Assembly (NCBI GenBank): GCA_029857975.1
Contig: JAOUFX010000224.1
Span: 1-5,968, forward strand
DNA length: 5,968 nt
From: Deltaproteobacteria bacterium
GTDB lineage: Bacteria; Desulfobacterota; SM23-61
Direction: 5' to 3'
Shown: positions 1 through 5,955 of the stretch, piece after piece
Layout: each line of letters begins with the position of its first letter
Numbering within the stretch: the first letter of the stretch is position 1
Made by a program: the position numbers and the translations under genes
Notes under the pieces: model-generated
The model's input: the letters and a program-made list of their open reading frames with translations, nothing else
What the model was told of the DNA's origin: nothing
The model's database searches: none

Positions 1-530
1 ATCACCCTCCCTTCGATTTTTTTAAAAGTGTGGATGGGTACAGCCTCGGGGAGGACCGGCGTAGGAGCAAGGATATAATCTCCACGGAAGATCGGTTGAT
101 TGGACTCATGAATCTTGGCGGTCACGATATGATCTTGACCTTCCAGGATGACCAGTTGCCCTGGACTCACGACCAGGTGCCCAATTTTTTCTTTGGTTAT
201 AGGGTGACTTATGGCTTGCCCCAGGTGCATGATGCCAAACCGATCGCCGGGCTTTACTTTTTTCCCCGGCTGTAAACGGATGTAAACTACTTCCCCTTTG
301 CTCAGGTTGACCACTGCCTCTTTGGTCCCCACGATCGTTCCCCACGATGGGACTGGTTTCGGGGTGATGAATCCGACCGATTGCATCTGATCACGGATTG
401 TTTGCTCCGAGGGTTCCAAGGCCTGGCCCGCTTGCGCTCGACTTTCTGTTGATTCTCCGAAGATTAACAGGCCCAGGAGAATGACCAATCCTGAGCTCAG
501 GGTCATTAGGGTCATTTTTGTCTGCCGCAT
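1..530 (-). CDS. Exported protein of unknown function, related to the C-terminal part of LysM-type envelope proteins (3'-truncated by window edge)
   Basis: An open frame of 176 codons runs without a stop from an ATG at 530 off the left edge, so the C-terminus is missing. The start is well supported: GGAGGT at 541-536 lies 5 nt upstream. Residues 1-34 look like a Sec signal peptide, with basic residues at 2 and 5, a hydrophobic stretch at about 8-24 and an A-Q-A cleavage motif ending at A34, so the mature protein should lie outside the cytoplasm. Residues 62-156 form a compact beta-rich region (GTIVGTKEAVVNLSKGE, then VKPGDRFGI, HPITKEKIGHL, RGDYILAP). From memory this resembles the module that follows LysM domains in Desulfobacterota/Geobacter envelope proteins, similar to FlgT C-terminal regions. 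No LysM repeat is seen between the signal peptide and this region. The gene is divergent from the acyl-CoA dehydrogenase gene and unrelated in apparent role. Existence of the gene is near certain; the family call is moderate and the function unknown. Confidence 0.85.
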   Translation of the reverse strand, partial: MRQTKMTLMTLSSGLVILLGLLIFGESTESRAQAGQALEPSEQTIRDQMQSVGFITPKPVPSWGTIVGTKEAVVNLSKGEVVYIRLQPGKKVKPGDRFGIMHLGQAISHPITKEKIGHLVVSPGQLVILEGQDHIVTAKIHESNQPIFRGDYILAPTPVLPEAVPIHTFKKIEGRV

Positions 531-598
531 TACCCACCTCCGGATTTTTTAAATTGGCCAGAAAGTTCACGCAAGATCCATGCCTTTCTAGTGTTTTT

Positions 599-628
599 AA
601 AATACCTTCCGTCTCCTCTTTTTGTCAA
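599..628 (-). promoter_or_regulatory. Candidate sigma-70 promoter for the exported protein gene
   Basis: On the minus strand a perfect -35 box TTGACA (628-623) is followed after 18 nt by TATTTT (604-599), a 4/6 match to the -10 consensus. Transcription would start near 592, giving a leader of roughly 60 nt before the ATG at 530. It is the best promoter-like pair upstream of that gene. It is called from consensus matching only. Confidence 0.5.
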
Positions 629-678
629 GTCTATTTTTCTCTTGCCTTTCTCTTGCCGCCGCACTTTTACATTTCCTT

Positions 679-763
679 CCTAAATTGAGTGATTTTTTAC
701 ACCACAGAGATCTCAGAGAATAATTTTCCTCTGGGCCCTCTGTGGTGAATCGCCTTTTTTAGG
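679..763 (+). mobile_element. 85-bp palindromic MITE-like element, copy A, with 5-bp target duplication TCCTT
   Basis: This non-coding element is 80/85 identical to the reverse complement of 4969-5053. Its ends are inverted, CCTAAA (679-684) and TTTAGG (758-763). Its core is a long imperfect hairpin: CACCACAGAG (700-709) pairs perfectly with CTCTGTGGTG (738-747), and after two mismatches 712-718 pairs with 729-735 (one G-U wobble), leaving a 10-nt AT-rich loop at 719-728. The direct repeat TCCTT abuts both ends exactly (674-678 and 764-768) and cannot be extended by a base on either side. Terminal inverted repeats, a flanking short duplication and no reading frame are the features of a miniature inverted-repeat transposable element. 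It lies between two divergent promoter candidates and overlaps neither. A T6 run follows the hairpin on the plus strand (755-760), about 7 nt away, so partial terminator activity is possible. Confidence 0.8.
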
Positions 764-768
764 TCCTT

Positions 769-920
769 ATTATTTTCGAGCCCAAGGAGGCAGGAAAATG
801 CTTTGTTTGGCGGGGAATGAATAGGGTTCGAGAAATCGAGGGTTCTGGTGTTCCCGGCTATGGGGAAAAACAAAGGAAATTAATGGGTTTCTGGAAATTC
901 GGTAAATAAGGATTTTAAGT
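769..920. other. Intergenic stretch with no confident gene
   Basis: Together with the elements annotated around it, this fills the 518-nt gap between the divergent genes. I see no conserved coding frame, RNA gene or strong terminator. The only coding-like signal is a strong ribosome-binding sequence AAGGAGG (784-790) 7 nt before an ATG at 798 that opens just eight codons before TAG (822-824). The direct hexamer GGGTTC occurs at 826-831 and 841-846, with no evident role. Confidence 0.5.
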
Positions 921-948
921 TTGACTTTCGAGGTGGGAATGTTACAAT
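921..948 (+). promoter_or_regulatory. Candidate sigma-70 promoter for the acyl-CoA dehydrogenase/abfD/thiolase block
   Basis: TTGACT (921-926, 5/6 to -35) and TACAAT (943-948, 5/6 to -10) are separated by 16 nt. Transcription would start near 955, leaving an untranslated leader of about 95 nt before the ATG at 1049. No other pair in this gap, on this strand, comes as close to consensus. I see no clear operator palindrome overlapping it. Confidence 0.6.
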
Positions 949-985
949 AGCGCCGATTTGGGGCGGCCAGTAACGGAGGGAAACG

Positions 986-1023
986 AACCCGCCCGGGTTG
1001 CGACCTAATCTCCATCGGGAGAT
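986..1023 (+). other. Two small hairpins in the 5' leader of the acyl-CoA dehydrogenase gene
   Basis: AACCC (986-990) pairs with GGGTT (995-999) across GCCC. ATCTCC (1008-1013) pairs with GGAGAT (1018-1023) across the tetraloop ATCG. Both sit between the predicted transcription start and the ribosome-binding site at 1031-1040. Neither is followed by a T tract, so they do not look like terminators. Nothing matches a riboswitch class I can recognise. They may only be incidental leader structure. Confidence 0.3.
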
Positions 1024-1048
1024 GACGAATGGGGAAAGGAATGGATTC

Positions 1049-2194
1049 ATGGATTTTGAACTTAGTGAAGAACAAAAGATGATTCAAGAGATGGCCCGCG
1101 ATTTTGCTGAAAATGAAATCAAACCCAAGGCCCCTGAATTGGACAAAACGGAACGTCATCCGGCGGAAATCGTACAGAAAATGGCCGAGTTGAACCTCCT
1201 GGGCATTGCCATCCCGGATGTTTACGGCGGTGGGGGGGCCGATATTGTCAGTTACGTAGTAGCCCTGGAGGAAATATCCCGGGGTTGCGCCAGCGTGGGA
1301 GTGATCATGTCGGTGAATAACTCCCTGGTCTGCGATCCCCTTTACACTTTTGGGACAGAAGAGCAGAAAAAAAGGTATCTTACACCCTTAGCTGCGGGGA
1401 AAAAACTGGGATGTTTCGGATTGACCGAACCCGAAGCCGGATCCGATGCAGCCGCCCAGAAGACTACGGCTGTGCTCCACGGAGATGAATGGGTAATCAA
1501 CGGCAAGAAAAACTTTATCACCAATGGCAATGTGGCGGACTATTGCGTACTCATGGCCATGACCGATAAGAGCAAAGGATACAAGGGGATCAGTTGCTTT
1601 ATCGTGGATTGTAAGGCTCCTGGATTTTCTGTGGGAGTGGTGGAAAAGAAGTTGGGGATCAAAGCTTCTGGAACTGCCGAATTAATCTTTGAAGATTATC
1701 GCCTTCCTAAAGAAAACCTCGTTGGCCAGGTGGGCCAGGGGTTTTACATGGCCATGAACACGTTAGACGGAGGCCGCATCGGCATCGCTTCCCAGGCTCT
1801 GGGTATTGCCCGCGCTGCCCTGGAAGCAGCCACTGAATACTCCAAGACCCGGGTGCAGTTCGGGAAACCCATCTCTCAGTTTCAGGCCATCCAGTGGATG
1901 ATCGCCGACATGGCCACCGAGCTGGATGCTTCCCGGTTGTTGACGCTTCGGGCGGCCTTTTTGAAAGACCACAAAATGCGCTACGAGAAGGAAGCGGCCA
2001 TGGCCAAGTTATATGCTTCCGAAGCAGCCAGCCGCATTACCACCAAGGCCATCCAGATTCATGGGGGATACGGATACATTCAAGAATACAACGTGGAAAG
2101 ACATTTCCGCGATGCCCGGATCACGGAGCTTTATGAAGGAACCTCCGAAGTTATGAGGTTGGTCATATCGAGCAATATTCTGAAGGGGAGATAA
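1049..2194 (+). CDS. Acyl-CoA dehydrogenase, short-chain/butyryl-CoA dehydrogenase-like
   Basis: FAD enzyme that oxidises an acyl-CoA to the trans-2-enoyl-CoA (or reduces crotonyl-CoA), normally exchanging electrons with electron-transfer flavoprotein in the cytoplasm. The protein has 381 residues, the usual length. Visible marks are the N-terminal helical start MDFELSEEQKMIQ, the family signature GLTEPEAGSD at 124-133, the FAD-contact segment QFGKPISQFQAIQ at 270-282, the second signature QIHGGYGYIQE at 336-346, and YEGTSE at 362-367, where E363 is the expected catalytic base. I chose the ATG at 1049 because GGGGAAAGGA (1031-1040) lies 8 nt upstream and the family normally begins at this point. 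An in-frame TTG at 998 would add 17 non-homologous residues and lies inside a leader hairpin. The next gene begins 24 nt after the stop. The neighbouring crotonyl-CoA-forming dehydratase favours a C4 substrate, but glutaryl-, isobutyryl- or branched acyl-CoA cannot be excluded from sequence alone. Confidence 0.95.
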   Translation: MDFELSEEQKMIQEMARDFAENEIKPKAPELDKTERHPAEIVQKMAELNLLGIAIPDVYGGGGADIVSYVVALEEISRGCASVGVIMSVNNSLVCDPLYTFGTEEQKKRYLTPLAAGKKLGCFGLTEPEAGSDAAAQKTTAVLHGDEWVINGKKNFITNGNVADYCVLMAMTDKSKGYKGISCFIVDCKAPGFSVGVVEKKLGIKASGTAELIFEDYRLPKENLVGQVGQGFYMAMNTLDGGRIGIASQALGIARAALEAATEYSKTRVQFGKPISQFQAIQWMIADMATELDASRLLTLRAAFLKDHKMRYEKEAAMAKLYASEAASRITTKAIQIHGGYGYIQEYNVERHFRDARITELYEGTSEVMRLVISSNILKGR

Positions 2195-2218
2195 TAAAAG
2201 GGAGAAAAGGGGGTTCCG

Positions 2219-3667
2219 ATGATTAAGACCAAAGAAGATTACATCAACAGCCTGAAAAAATTAAACCACGTAGTTTATTATAAGGGGAAAAGGGTTCAGG
2301 ACCTTACTACCCACCCTGCTTTTTTGCCCCACATCAACGCGGCGGGCAAGACCTACGAACTGGCCCTGATGCCGGAGCATGAAGATCTGATGACGGCCAC
2401 CTCACACCTGACCGGAAAGAAAATCAATCGTTTTACCCACATTCACCAGAGCCGGGACGAACTGATCAAGAAGGTTCAGATGCTCCGCCTGATTTCCCAC
2501 GAGACCGGAAGTTGTTTTCAGCGTTGCGTGGGGTTCGATGCCATGAACGCTCTCTACAGTACCACTTACGAGATTGATGAAAAATACGGGACCTCCTACC
2601 ACCAAAGACTCAGGAAGTTCATCGAGTATATCCAGGAAAACAATTTCATGGTTGTGGGTTCGATGACCGATCCCAAGGGTGACCGTTCCAAAAGCCCCAG
2701 CCAACAGGCCGACCCTGATCTTTTTACGCATGTAGTGGAAAAGAAGGAAAAAGGGATCGTTCTTCGCGGGGCCAAAGCCCATCAAACGGGGGCCGTCAAC
2801 TCCCACGAGATGCTCATCATGCCGACGCAGGCGCTCCGGCCGGAGGATAAAGACTATGCGGTGGCCTGCGCGGTTCCGGTGAATGCACCCGGGGTGACCA
2901 TGATTTTCGGCCGGCAGACCAACGAGGAGAGAAAATTTGAAGAGGGGGGAATTGACGCCGGCAATCCGGAGTTTGGCCTGGTAGGCGGGGAAGCGCTAAT
3001 CGTTTTGGAAAATGTCTTCGTTCCCTGGGAGAGGGTTTTCCTGTGCGGCGAAGTTGAATTTGCCGGCCCGCTGGTGGAACGTTTTGCTTCCCTGCATCGA
3101 CAGAATTATGGCGGATGCAAAGGCGGATTAGCCGACGTCCTGGTGGGGGCCAGCGCCCTGGCGGCCGATTACCAGGGGACTTCCCAGGCTTCCCACGTGC
3201 GCGATAAACTGGCGGAAATGACCCACCTGGCGGAAACGATTTATGCCGGAAGCATCGCCTGCTCGGCCATGGGGCATAAGATGAAAGCGGGGAACTGGGA
3301 ACCGGATACCCTTCTGGCGAACACCACCAAATATAATGTTACCAAGAATGTTTATGAAGTGGCGCGGCTGGCCCATGATATCGCCGGGGGGATCATTGCC
3401 ACTATGCCCTTCGAAGATGACTTAAAGAATCCGGAGGTAGCGAAATATGTGGAGAAATATTTGAAGGGAGTGGCCAATGTTTCTACCAAAGACCGCATCC
3501 GCCTGCTCCGCCTCATCGAGAATATGACCGGCGGGACGGCTTTGGCCGAATCCATGCATGGAGCCGGTTCTCCCCAGGCTCAAAAAGTGATGTACATGCG
3601 CTCAGGGAATTGGGAGCAAAAAAAGAAGATGGCCAAGAAACTGGCCAAGATATCAGAAAGAGGATAA
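2219..3667 (+). CDS. abfD: 4-hydroxybutyryl-CoA dehydratase / vinylacetyl-CoA delta-isomerase
   Basis: Flavin and [4Fe-4S] enzyme that dehydrates 4-hydroxybutyryl-CoA to crotonyl-CoA by a radical mechanism and also isomerises vinylacetyl-CoA. It belongs to the 4-hydroxyphenylacetate 3-hydroxylase (HpaB) flavoprotein superfamily. The 482-residue protein matches, from memory, the Clostridium aminobutyricum enzyme (about 490 aa) along its whole length. All four cluster ligands are present: C99 and C103 (SCFQRCVG), H293 and C300 (HRQNYGGC). The nearby Y297 and K301, T190 in KAHQTG, E258 in GGEAL and E444 in ESMHGAGSPQAQ correspond to residues studied by mutation in that enzyme. Other conserved blocks are MTDPKGDR (149-156) and ADPDLF (164-169). 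The main length difference is a shorter loop near residue 405. The ATG at 2219 follows a purine-rich AGGGGG (2208-2213) by 5 nt. The gene sits 24 nt after the acyl-CoA dehydrogenase gene. It could act in 4-hydroxybutyrate or GABA breakdown, or in the reverse direction in a carbon-fixation cycle; the window does not decide. Confidence 0.95.
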   Translation: MIKTKEDYINSLKKLNHVVYYKGKRVQDLTTHPAFLPHINAAGKTYELALMPEHEDLMTATSHLTGKKINRFTHIHQSRDELIKKVQMLRLISHETGSCFQRCVGFDAMNALYSTTYEIDEKYGTSYHQRLRKFIEYIQENNFMVVGSMTDPKGDRSKSPSQQADPDLFTHVVEKKEKGIVLRGAKAHQTGAVNSHEMLIMPTQALRPEDKDYAVACAVPVNAPGVTMIFGRQTNEERKFEEGGIDAGNPEFGLVGGEALIVLENVFVPWERVFLCGEVEFAGPLVERFASLHRQNYGGCKGGLADVLVGASALAADYQGTSQASHVRDKLAEMTHLAETIYAGSIACSAMGHKMKAGNWEPDTLLANTTKYNVTKNVYEVARLAHDIAGGIIATMPFEDDLKNPEVAKYVEKYLKGVANVSTKDRIRLLRLIENMTGGTALAESMHGAGSPQAQKVMYMRSGNWEQKKKMAKKLAKISERG

Positions 3668-3674
3668 AAAAATA

Positions 3675-3762
3675 TTAACCGCAGAGGACGTAAAGATGAA
3701 AAAGATGACGCTATGCGCATAGCGACAAGCGCTTAGCGGTTCTCGGCTTGCTCTGCGGTGAA
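3675..3762. repeat. Palindromic intergenic repeat (ACCGCAGAG type), copy C, in the abfD-thiolase gap
   Basis: TTAACCGCAGAG (3675-3686) and CTCTGCGGTGAA (3751-3762) form 12-bp inverted arms with one mismatch, using the same ACCRCAGAG core as the 85-bp elements at 679 and 4969. The interior differs from those copies. It holds a perfect 16-bp palindrome CGCTATGCGCATAGCG (3709-3724) and then a near repeat of its second half, GCGCATAGCG (3715-3724) against GCGCTTAGCG (3729-3738). A7 runs lie outside both arms (3666-3672 and 3764-3770), but homopolymers are weak evidence for a target duplication. The element fills most of the 116-nt gap between the two genes and could form a structured transcript there. 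No T tract follows it on the plus strand. Confidence 0.65.
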
Positions 3763-3783
3763 CAAAAAAACGGAGGTAAAAAG

Positions 3784-4965
3784 ATGAGAGAAGTCGTCAT
3801 TGTCAGCGCTGCCCGCACGCCGGTGGGAACTTTCGGGGGGACTCTTAAAGATATCCCGGCTGTAGAACTGGGGAAGATTGCGGTGGAAAAAGCTTGCCAA
3901 CGGGCTAAGATCAAGCCGGAACAGGTCGAAGAGGTCATCCTGGGCAATGTGTTAACGGCGGGACAGGGGCAGAATCCGGCACGGCAGGTGCTCATCCGCT
4001 CGGGGATTCCGCGGGAAATTCCGGCCACCACCATCAACAAGGTTTGTGCGTCGGGCCTGAAATCCGTCATGATGGCCGCCCAGGCGATTAAAGCGGGTGA
4101 CGCAGATATTATCGTGGCCGGAGGGATTGAGTCCATGAGCCAAACTCCTTTTTTACTTCCGGGGGCGCGCTGGGGGTACCGGATGAACGATGGGCCTCTG
4201 GTGGACGGAATGATCCATGACGGCTTGCTGGACATCTTCAACCGCTATCATATGGGGATCACCGCCGAAAACGTAGCCGAGAAATTCGGCGTTTCCCGGC
4301 AAGACCAGGATGTCCTGGCCCTCAGCAGCCAGCAGAAAGCGGGAAAGGCAATCAAGGAGGGAAGATTCAAGGACGAAATCGTTCCCGTATCCATCCCTCA
4401 GAAAAAAGGGAATGCCATTCTTGTTGATACCGATGAGCACCCCCGGCCGAATACAACCTTGGAGGCTCTGGCTGGACTTCGGCCCGCTTTCAAAAAGGAC
4501 GGAACCGTAACGGCGGGCAATGCCTCGGGGATCAACGACGGAGCCGCAGCCCTGGTCGTCATGTCAGCGGAAAAAGCCAAGGCGCTGGGGCTGGAACCCA
4601 TGGCCCGGATTAAAGCGTACGCCACGGCCGGTGTGCCTCCGGAGATTATGGGCACAGGTCCGGTTCCGGCCAGCCAGAAAGCCCTGGCCCAAACCGGGTT
4701 GACCGTGAAAGATCTGGACCTGGTTGAAGCCAACGAAGCCTTTGCCGCCCAGGCAGTCTATGTCAACCGAACGATGGGGTGGGACCTGGAGAAGGTGAAC
4801 GTTAACGGAGGAGCGATTGCCCTCGGCCATCCCATTGGAGCGAGCGGAGCGCGTATTCTCATTACCCTGCTCTTTGAGATGAACAAGCGCCGGGTTCGTT
4901 ATGGGCTGGCCACTCTTTGCGTTGGCGGAGGCATGGGGGGGGCAATGGTTGTCGAAAGAATATAA
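3784..4965 (+). CDS. Acetyl-CoA acetyltransferase (thiolase II)
   Basis: Cytoplasmic thiolase that condenses two acetyl-CoA to acetoacetyl-CoA or runs the reverse cleavage. The protein has 393 residues, typical of biosynthetic/degradative acetyl-CoA acetyltransferases (AtoB, ThlA, PhaA). It shows all three catalytic residues: C88 in [12 protein letters not shown]349 in [10 protein letters not shown] and C379 in [10 protein letters not shown]. Also present are the N-terminal [12 protein letters not shown] and NEAF at 317-320. The start at 3784 is firm: GGAGGT (3772-3777) lies 6 nt upstream and [13 protein letters not shown] is the family's normal N-terminus. An in-frame TTG at 3748 would begin inside the right part of repeat C. 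It is separated from abfD by 116 nt, mostly that repeat, so it may share the upstream transcript or be partly uncoupled. Its role beside abfD is probably to convert acetoacetyl-CoA to acetyl-CoA, but substrates longer than C4 are possible. Confidence 0.95.
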   Translation: MREVVIVSAARTPVGTFGGTLKDIPAVELGKIAVEKACQRAKIKPEQVEEVILGNVLTAGQGQNPARQVLIRSGIPREIPATTINKVCASGLKSVMMAAQAIKAGDADIIVAGGIESMSQTPFLLPGARWGYRMNDGPLVDGMIHDGLLDIFNRYHMGITAENVAEKFGVSRQDQDVLALSSQQKAGKAIKEGRFKDEIVPVSIPQKKGNAILVDTDEHPRPNTTLEALAGLRPAFKKDGTVTAGNASGINDGAAALVVMSAEKAKALGLEPMARIKAYATAGVPPEIMGTGPVPASQKALAQTGLTVKDLDLVEANEAFAAQAVYVNRTMGWDLEKVNVNGGAIALGHPIGASGARILITLLFEMNKRRVRYGLATLCVGGGMGGAMVVERI

Positions 4966-4968
4966 AGA

Positions 4969-5053
4969 CCTAAAAAAGGCTCTGCACCACAGAGGGCCCA
5001 GAGGAAAATGATTCTCTGAGATCTCTGTGGTGTAAAAAATCGCTCAATTTAGG
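4969..5053 (-). mobile_element. 85-bp palindromic MITE-like element, copy B, with 5-bp target duplication AAAGA
   Basis: This is the reverse-complement counterpart of 679-763, with the same length, 80/85 identity and five substitutions (three clustered near the 4981-4984 end). The ends are CCTAAA (4969-4974) and TTTAGG (5048-5053). The central hairpin arms are CACCACAGAG (4985-4994) and CTCTGTGGTG (5023-5032). The direct repeat AAAGA abuts both ends exactly (4964-4968 and 5054-5058), and its left copy includes the last two bases of the thiolase stop codon. On the plus strand the hairpin is followed by an A-rich stretch rather than T, so it is not a canonical intrinsic terminator for the thiolase gene; on the minus strand a T6 run follows it. 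It may still stabilise or process the upstream mRNA 3' end. Confidence 0.8.
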
Positions 5054-5093
5054 AAAGAGTAAGTTGCCAGAACTCCAAACCTGAAACTTATTG

Positions 5094-5831
5094 ATGCGCA
5101 ACATCAAACTCGTAATTGAATATGACGGCACGAATTATCATGGGTGGCAGGTACAGCCGAATGCCTTAACGATCCAGGAGGTCATTGAAAAGAAAATCGA
5201 GATGATGACCCAGCACCGTGTTCGCCTGATTGCTTCCGGAAGGACGGATACCGGTGTTCACGCGCTGGGTCAGGTGGCCAATTTCCCAACCTCTTCTTCC
5301 ATTCCGGTGGAGGGGTTGCACCGCGGTCTCAACAGTCTTCTGCCTTCAGACATCATCATCAAATCCGTCGAAGAAGTGGATGCACATTTCCATCCCCAAT
5401 TCGGGGCCAAGCGAAAAACCTACCGCTATGTCATCCTCAATCGCGAACTTCCTTCCGCCGTTTACCGCAATTATTCCTGGCATCTTTCCAAGCCTCTGGA
5501 TGTTGCCGCCATGCGGGATGCTTCCAGAAATTTAATCGGCAGGCGGAATTTTTCTTCTTTCCAGGCTGCCGATCCAGAACCCATTGACCCGGTACGGGAG
5601 GTTTTTAGGGCTGAATGGTCTGTAGAGAAACAGATTTTCTTCTGCTTCACCATCGAAGCCGATGGATTTTTGAAACATATGGTACGCAACATCGTGGGAA
5701 CGCTGGTGGAGGTGGGCCAAGGGAAGATCTCCCGGGAAGAATTTCAGAGAATCCTTGGCGCCAAGGACCGGCGTCAGGCTGGCATGACGGCTCCGCCTCA
5801 AGGACTTTTCTTGCTGGAAGTAAAATATTGA
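5094..5831 (+). CDS. truA: tRNA pseudouridine(38-40) synthase TruA
   Basis: Modifies uridines 38, 39 and 40 in the anticodon arm of tRNAs to pseudouridine. The 245-residue protein is full length for the family. It carries the catalytic motif GRTDTGVHALGQ at 49-60 with the nucleophilic aspartate D52, the N-terminal IEYDGTNYHGWQ (8-19), the conserved GAKRKTYRY (104-112), DGFLKHMVRNIVGTL (190-204) and the C-terminal AGMTAPPQGLFL (229-240). The start is uncertain by one codon, since TTG at 5091 directly precedes ATG at 5094; I prefer the ATG. No good Shine-Dalgarno sequence lies upstream of either, so initiation may be weak or helped by translation from the gene before it. The gene is 128 nt downstream of the thiolase gene, and 90 nt of that gap are the inserted element plus its target duplication. 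It is a housekeeping gene with no metabolic link to the upstream block. Confidence 0.97.
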   Translation: MRNIKLVIEYDGTNYHGWQVQPNALTIQEVIEKKIEMMTQHRVRLIASGRTDTGVHALGQVANFPTSSSIPVEGLHRGLNSLLPSDIIIKSVEEVDAHFHPQFGAKRKTYRYVILNRELPSAVYRNYSWHLSKPLDVAAMRDASRNLIGRRNFSSFQAADPEPIDPVREVFRAEWSVEKQIFFCFTIEADGFLKHMVRNIVGTLVEVGQGKISREEFQRILGAKDRRQAGMTAPPQGLFLLEVKY

Positions 5832-5903
5832 GCAGGGGAATATTGCCATCTTCCTTCCTTGATGCTATAAAAGTTTTTAATCTTTTTAATTTTTCCTTTT
5901 CAA

Positions 5904-5922
5904 CTCTGCGGTCTCCGCGGTG
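5904..5922 (+). repeat. Half-copy of the ACCGCAGAG repeat family (copy D)
   Basis: CTCTGCGGT (5904-5912) is followed directly by CTCCGCGGT (5913-5921) and then G, which matches the right arm of repeat C (CTCTGCGGTG). No matching left arm is found in the T-rich sequence before it, so no long hairpin forms. It looks like a decayed or partial copy. The rest of the 124-nt gap after truA is AT-rich, with no convincing terminator or promoter. Confidence 0.4.
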
Positions 5923-5955
5923 AATGAAGTCATAAATTCTTAGAGGAGGAAACCA

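Noticed and set aside
106..345. Minus-strand and plus-strand short frames within 1-345
   Set aside because: They lie in other frames of the exported protein gene, which has the signal peptide and ribosome-binding site.
679..763. CRISPR repeat or small RNA gene interpretation of the 85-bp elements
   Set aside because: There are only two near-identical copies, more than 4 kb apart and inverted, with no regular spacers; the flanking duplications are explained better by insertion.
998..1048. Upstream TTG start extending the acyl-CoA dehydrogenase by 17 residues
   Set aside because: The nearest purine-rich motif (974-980) is 17 nt away, the TTG lies in a leader hairpin, and the family N-terminus and a well-spaced ribosome-binding site fit the ATG at 1049.
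770..1159. 129-codon minus-strand open frame across the promoter region and the 5' end of the acyl-CoA dehydrogenase gene
   Set aside because: It overlaps a firmly identified gene and its promoter, has no recognisable domain, and its composition looks like antisense translation.
3748..3783. Upstream TTG start extending the thiolase by 12 residues
   Set aside because: The extension is encoded by the repeat arm and the ribosome-binding site itself; GGAGGT at 3772-3777 clearly serves the ATG at 3784.
4985..5040. Intrinsic terminator after the thiolase gene
   Set aside because: The hairpin is strong, but it is followed by TAAAAAAT rather than a T tract on the plus strand, and the same structure occurs at a site (679-763) that ends no gene.
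5868..5900. Terminator after truA formed by AAAAG/CTTTT and T-rich sequence
   Set aside because: The stem would be five A/T-rich pairs only, too weak to call.
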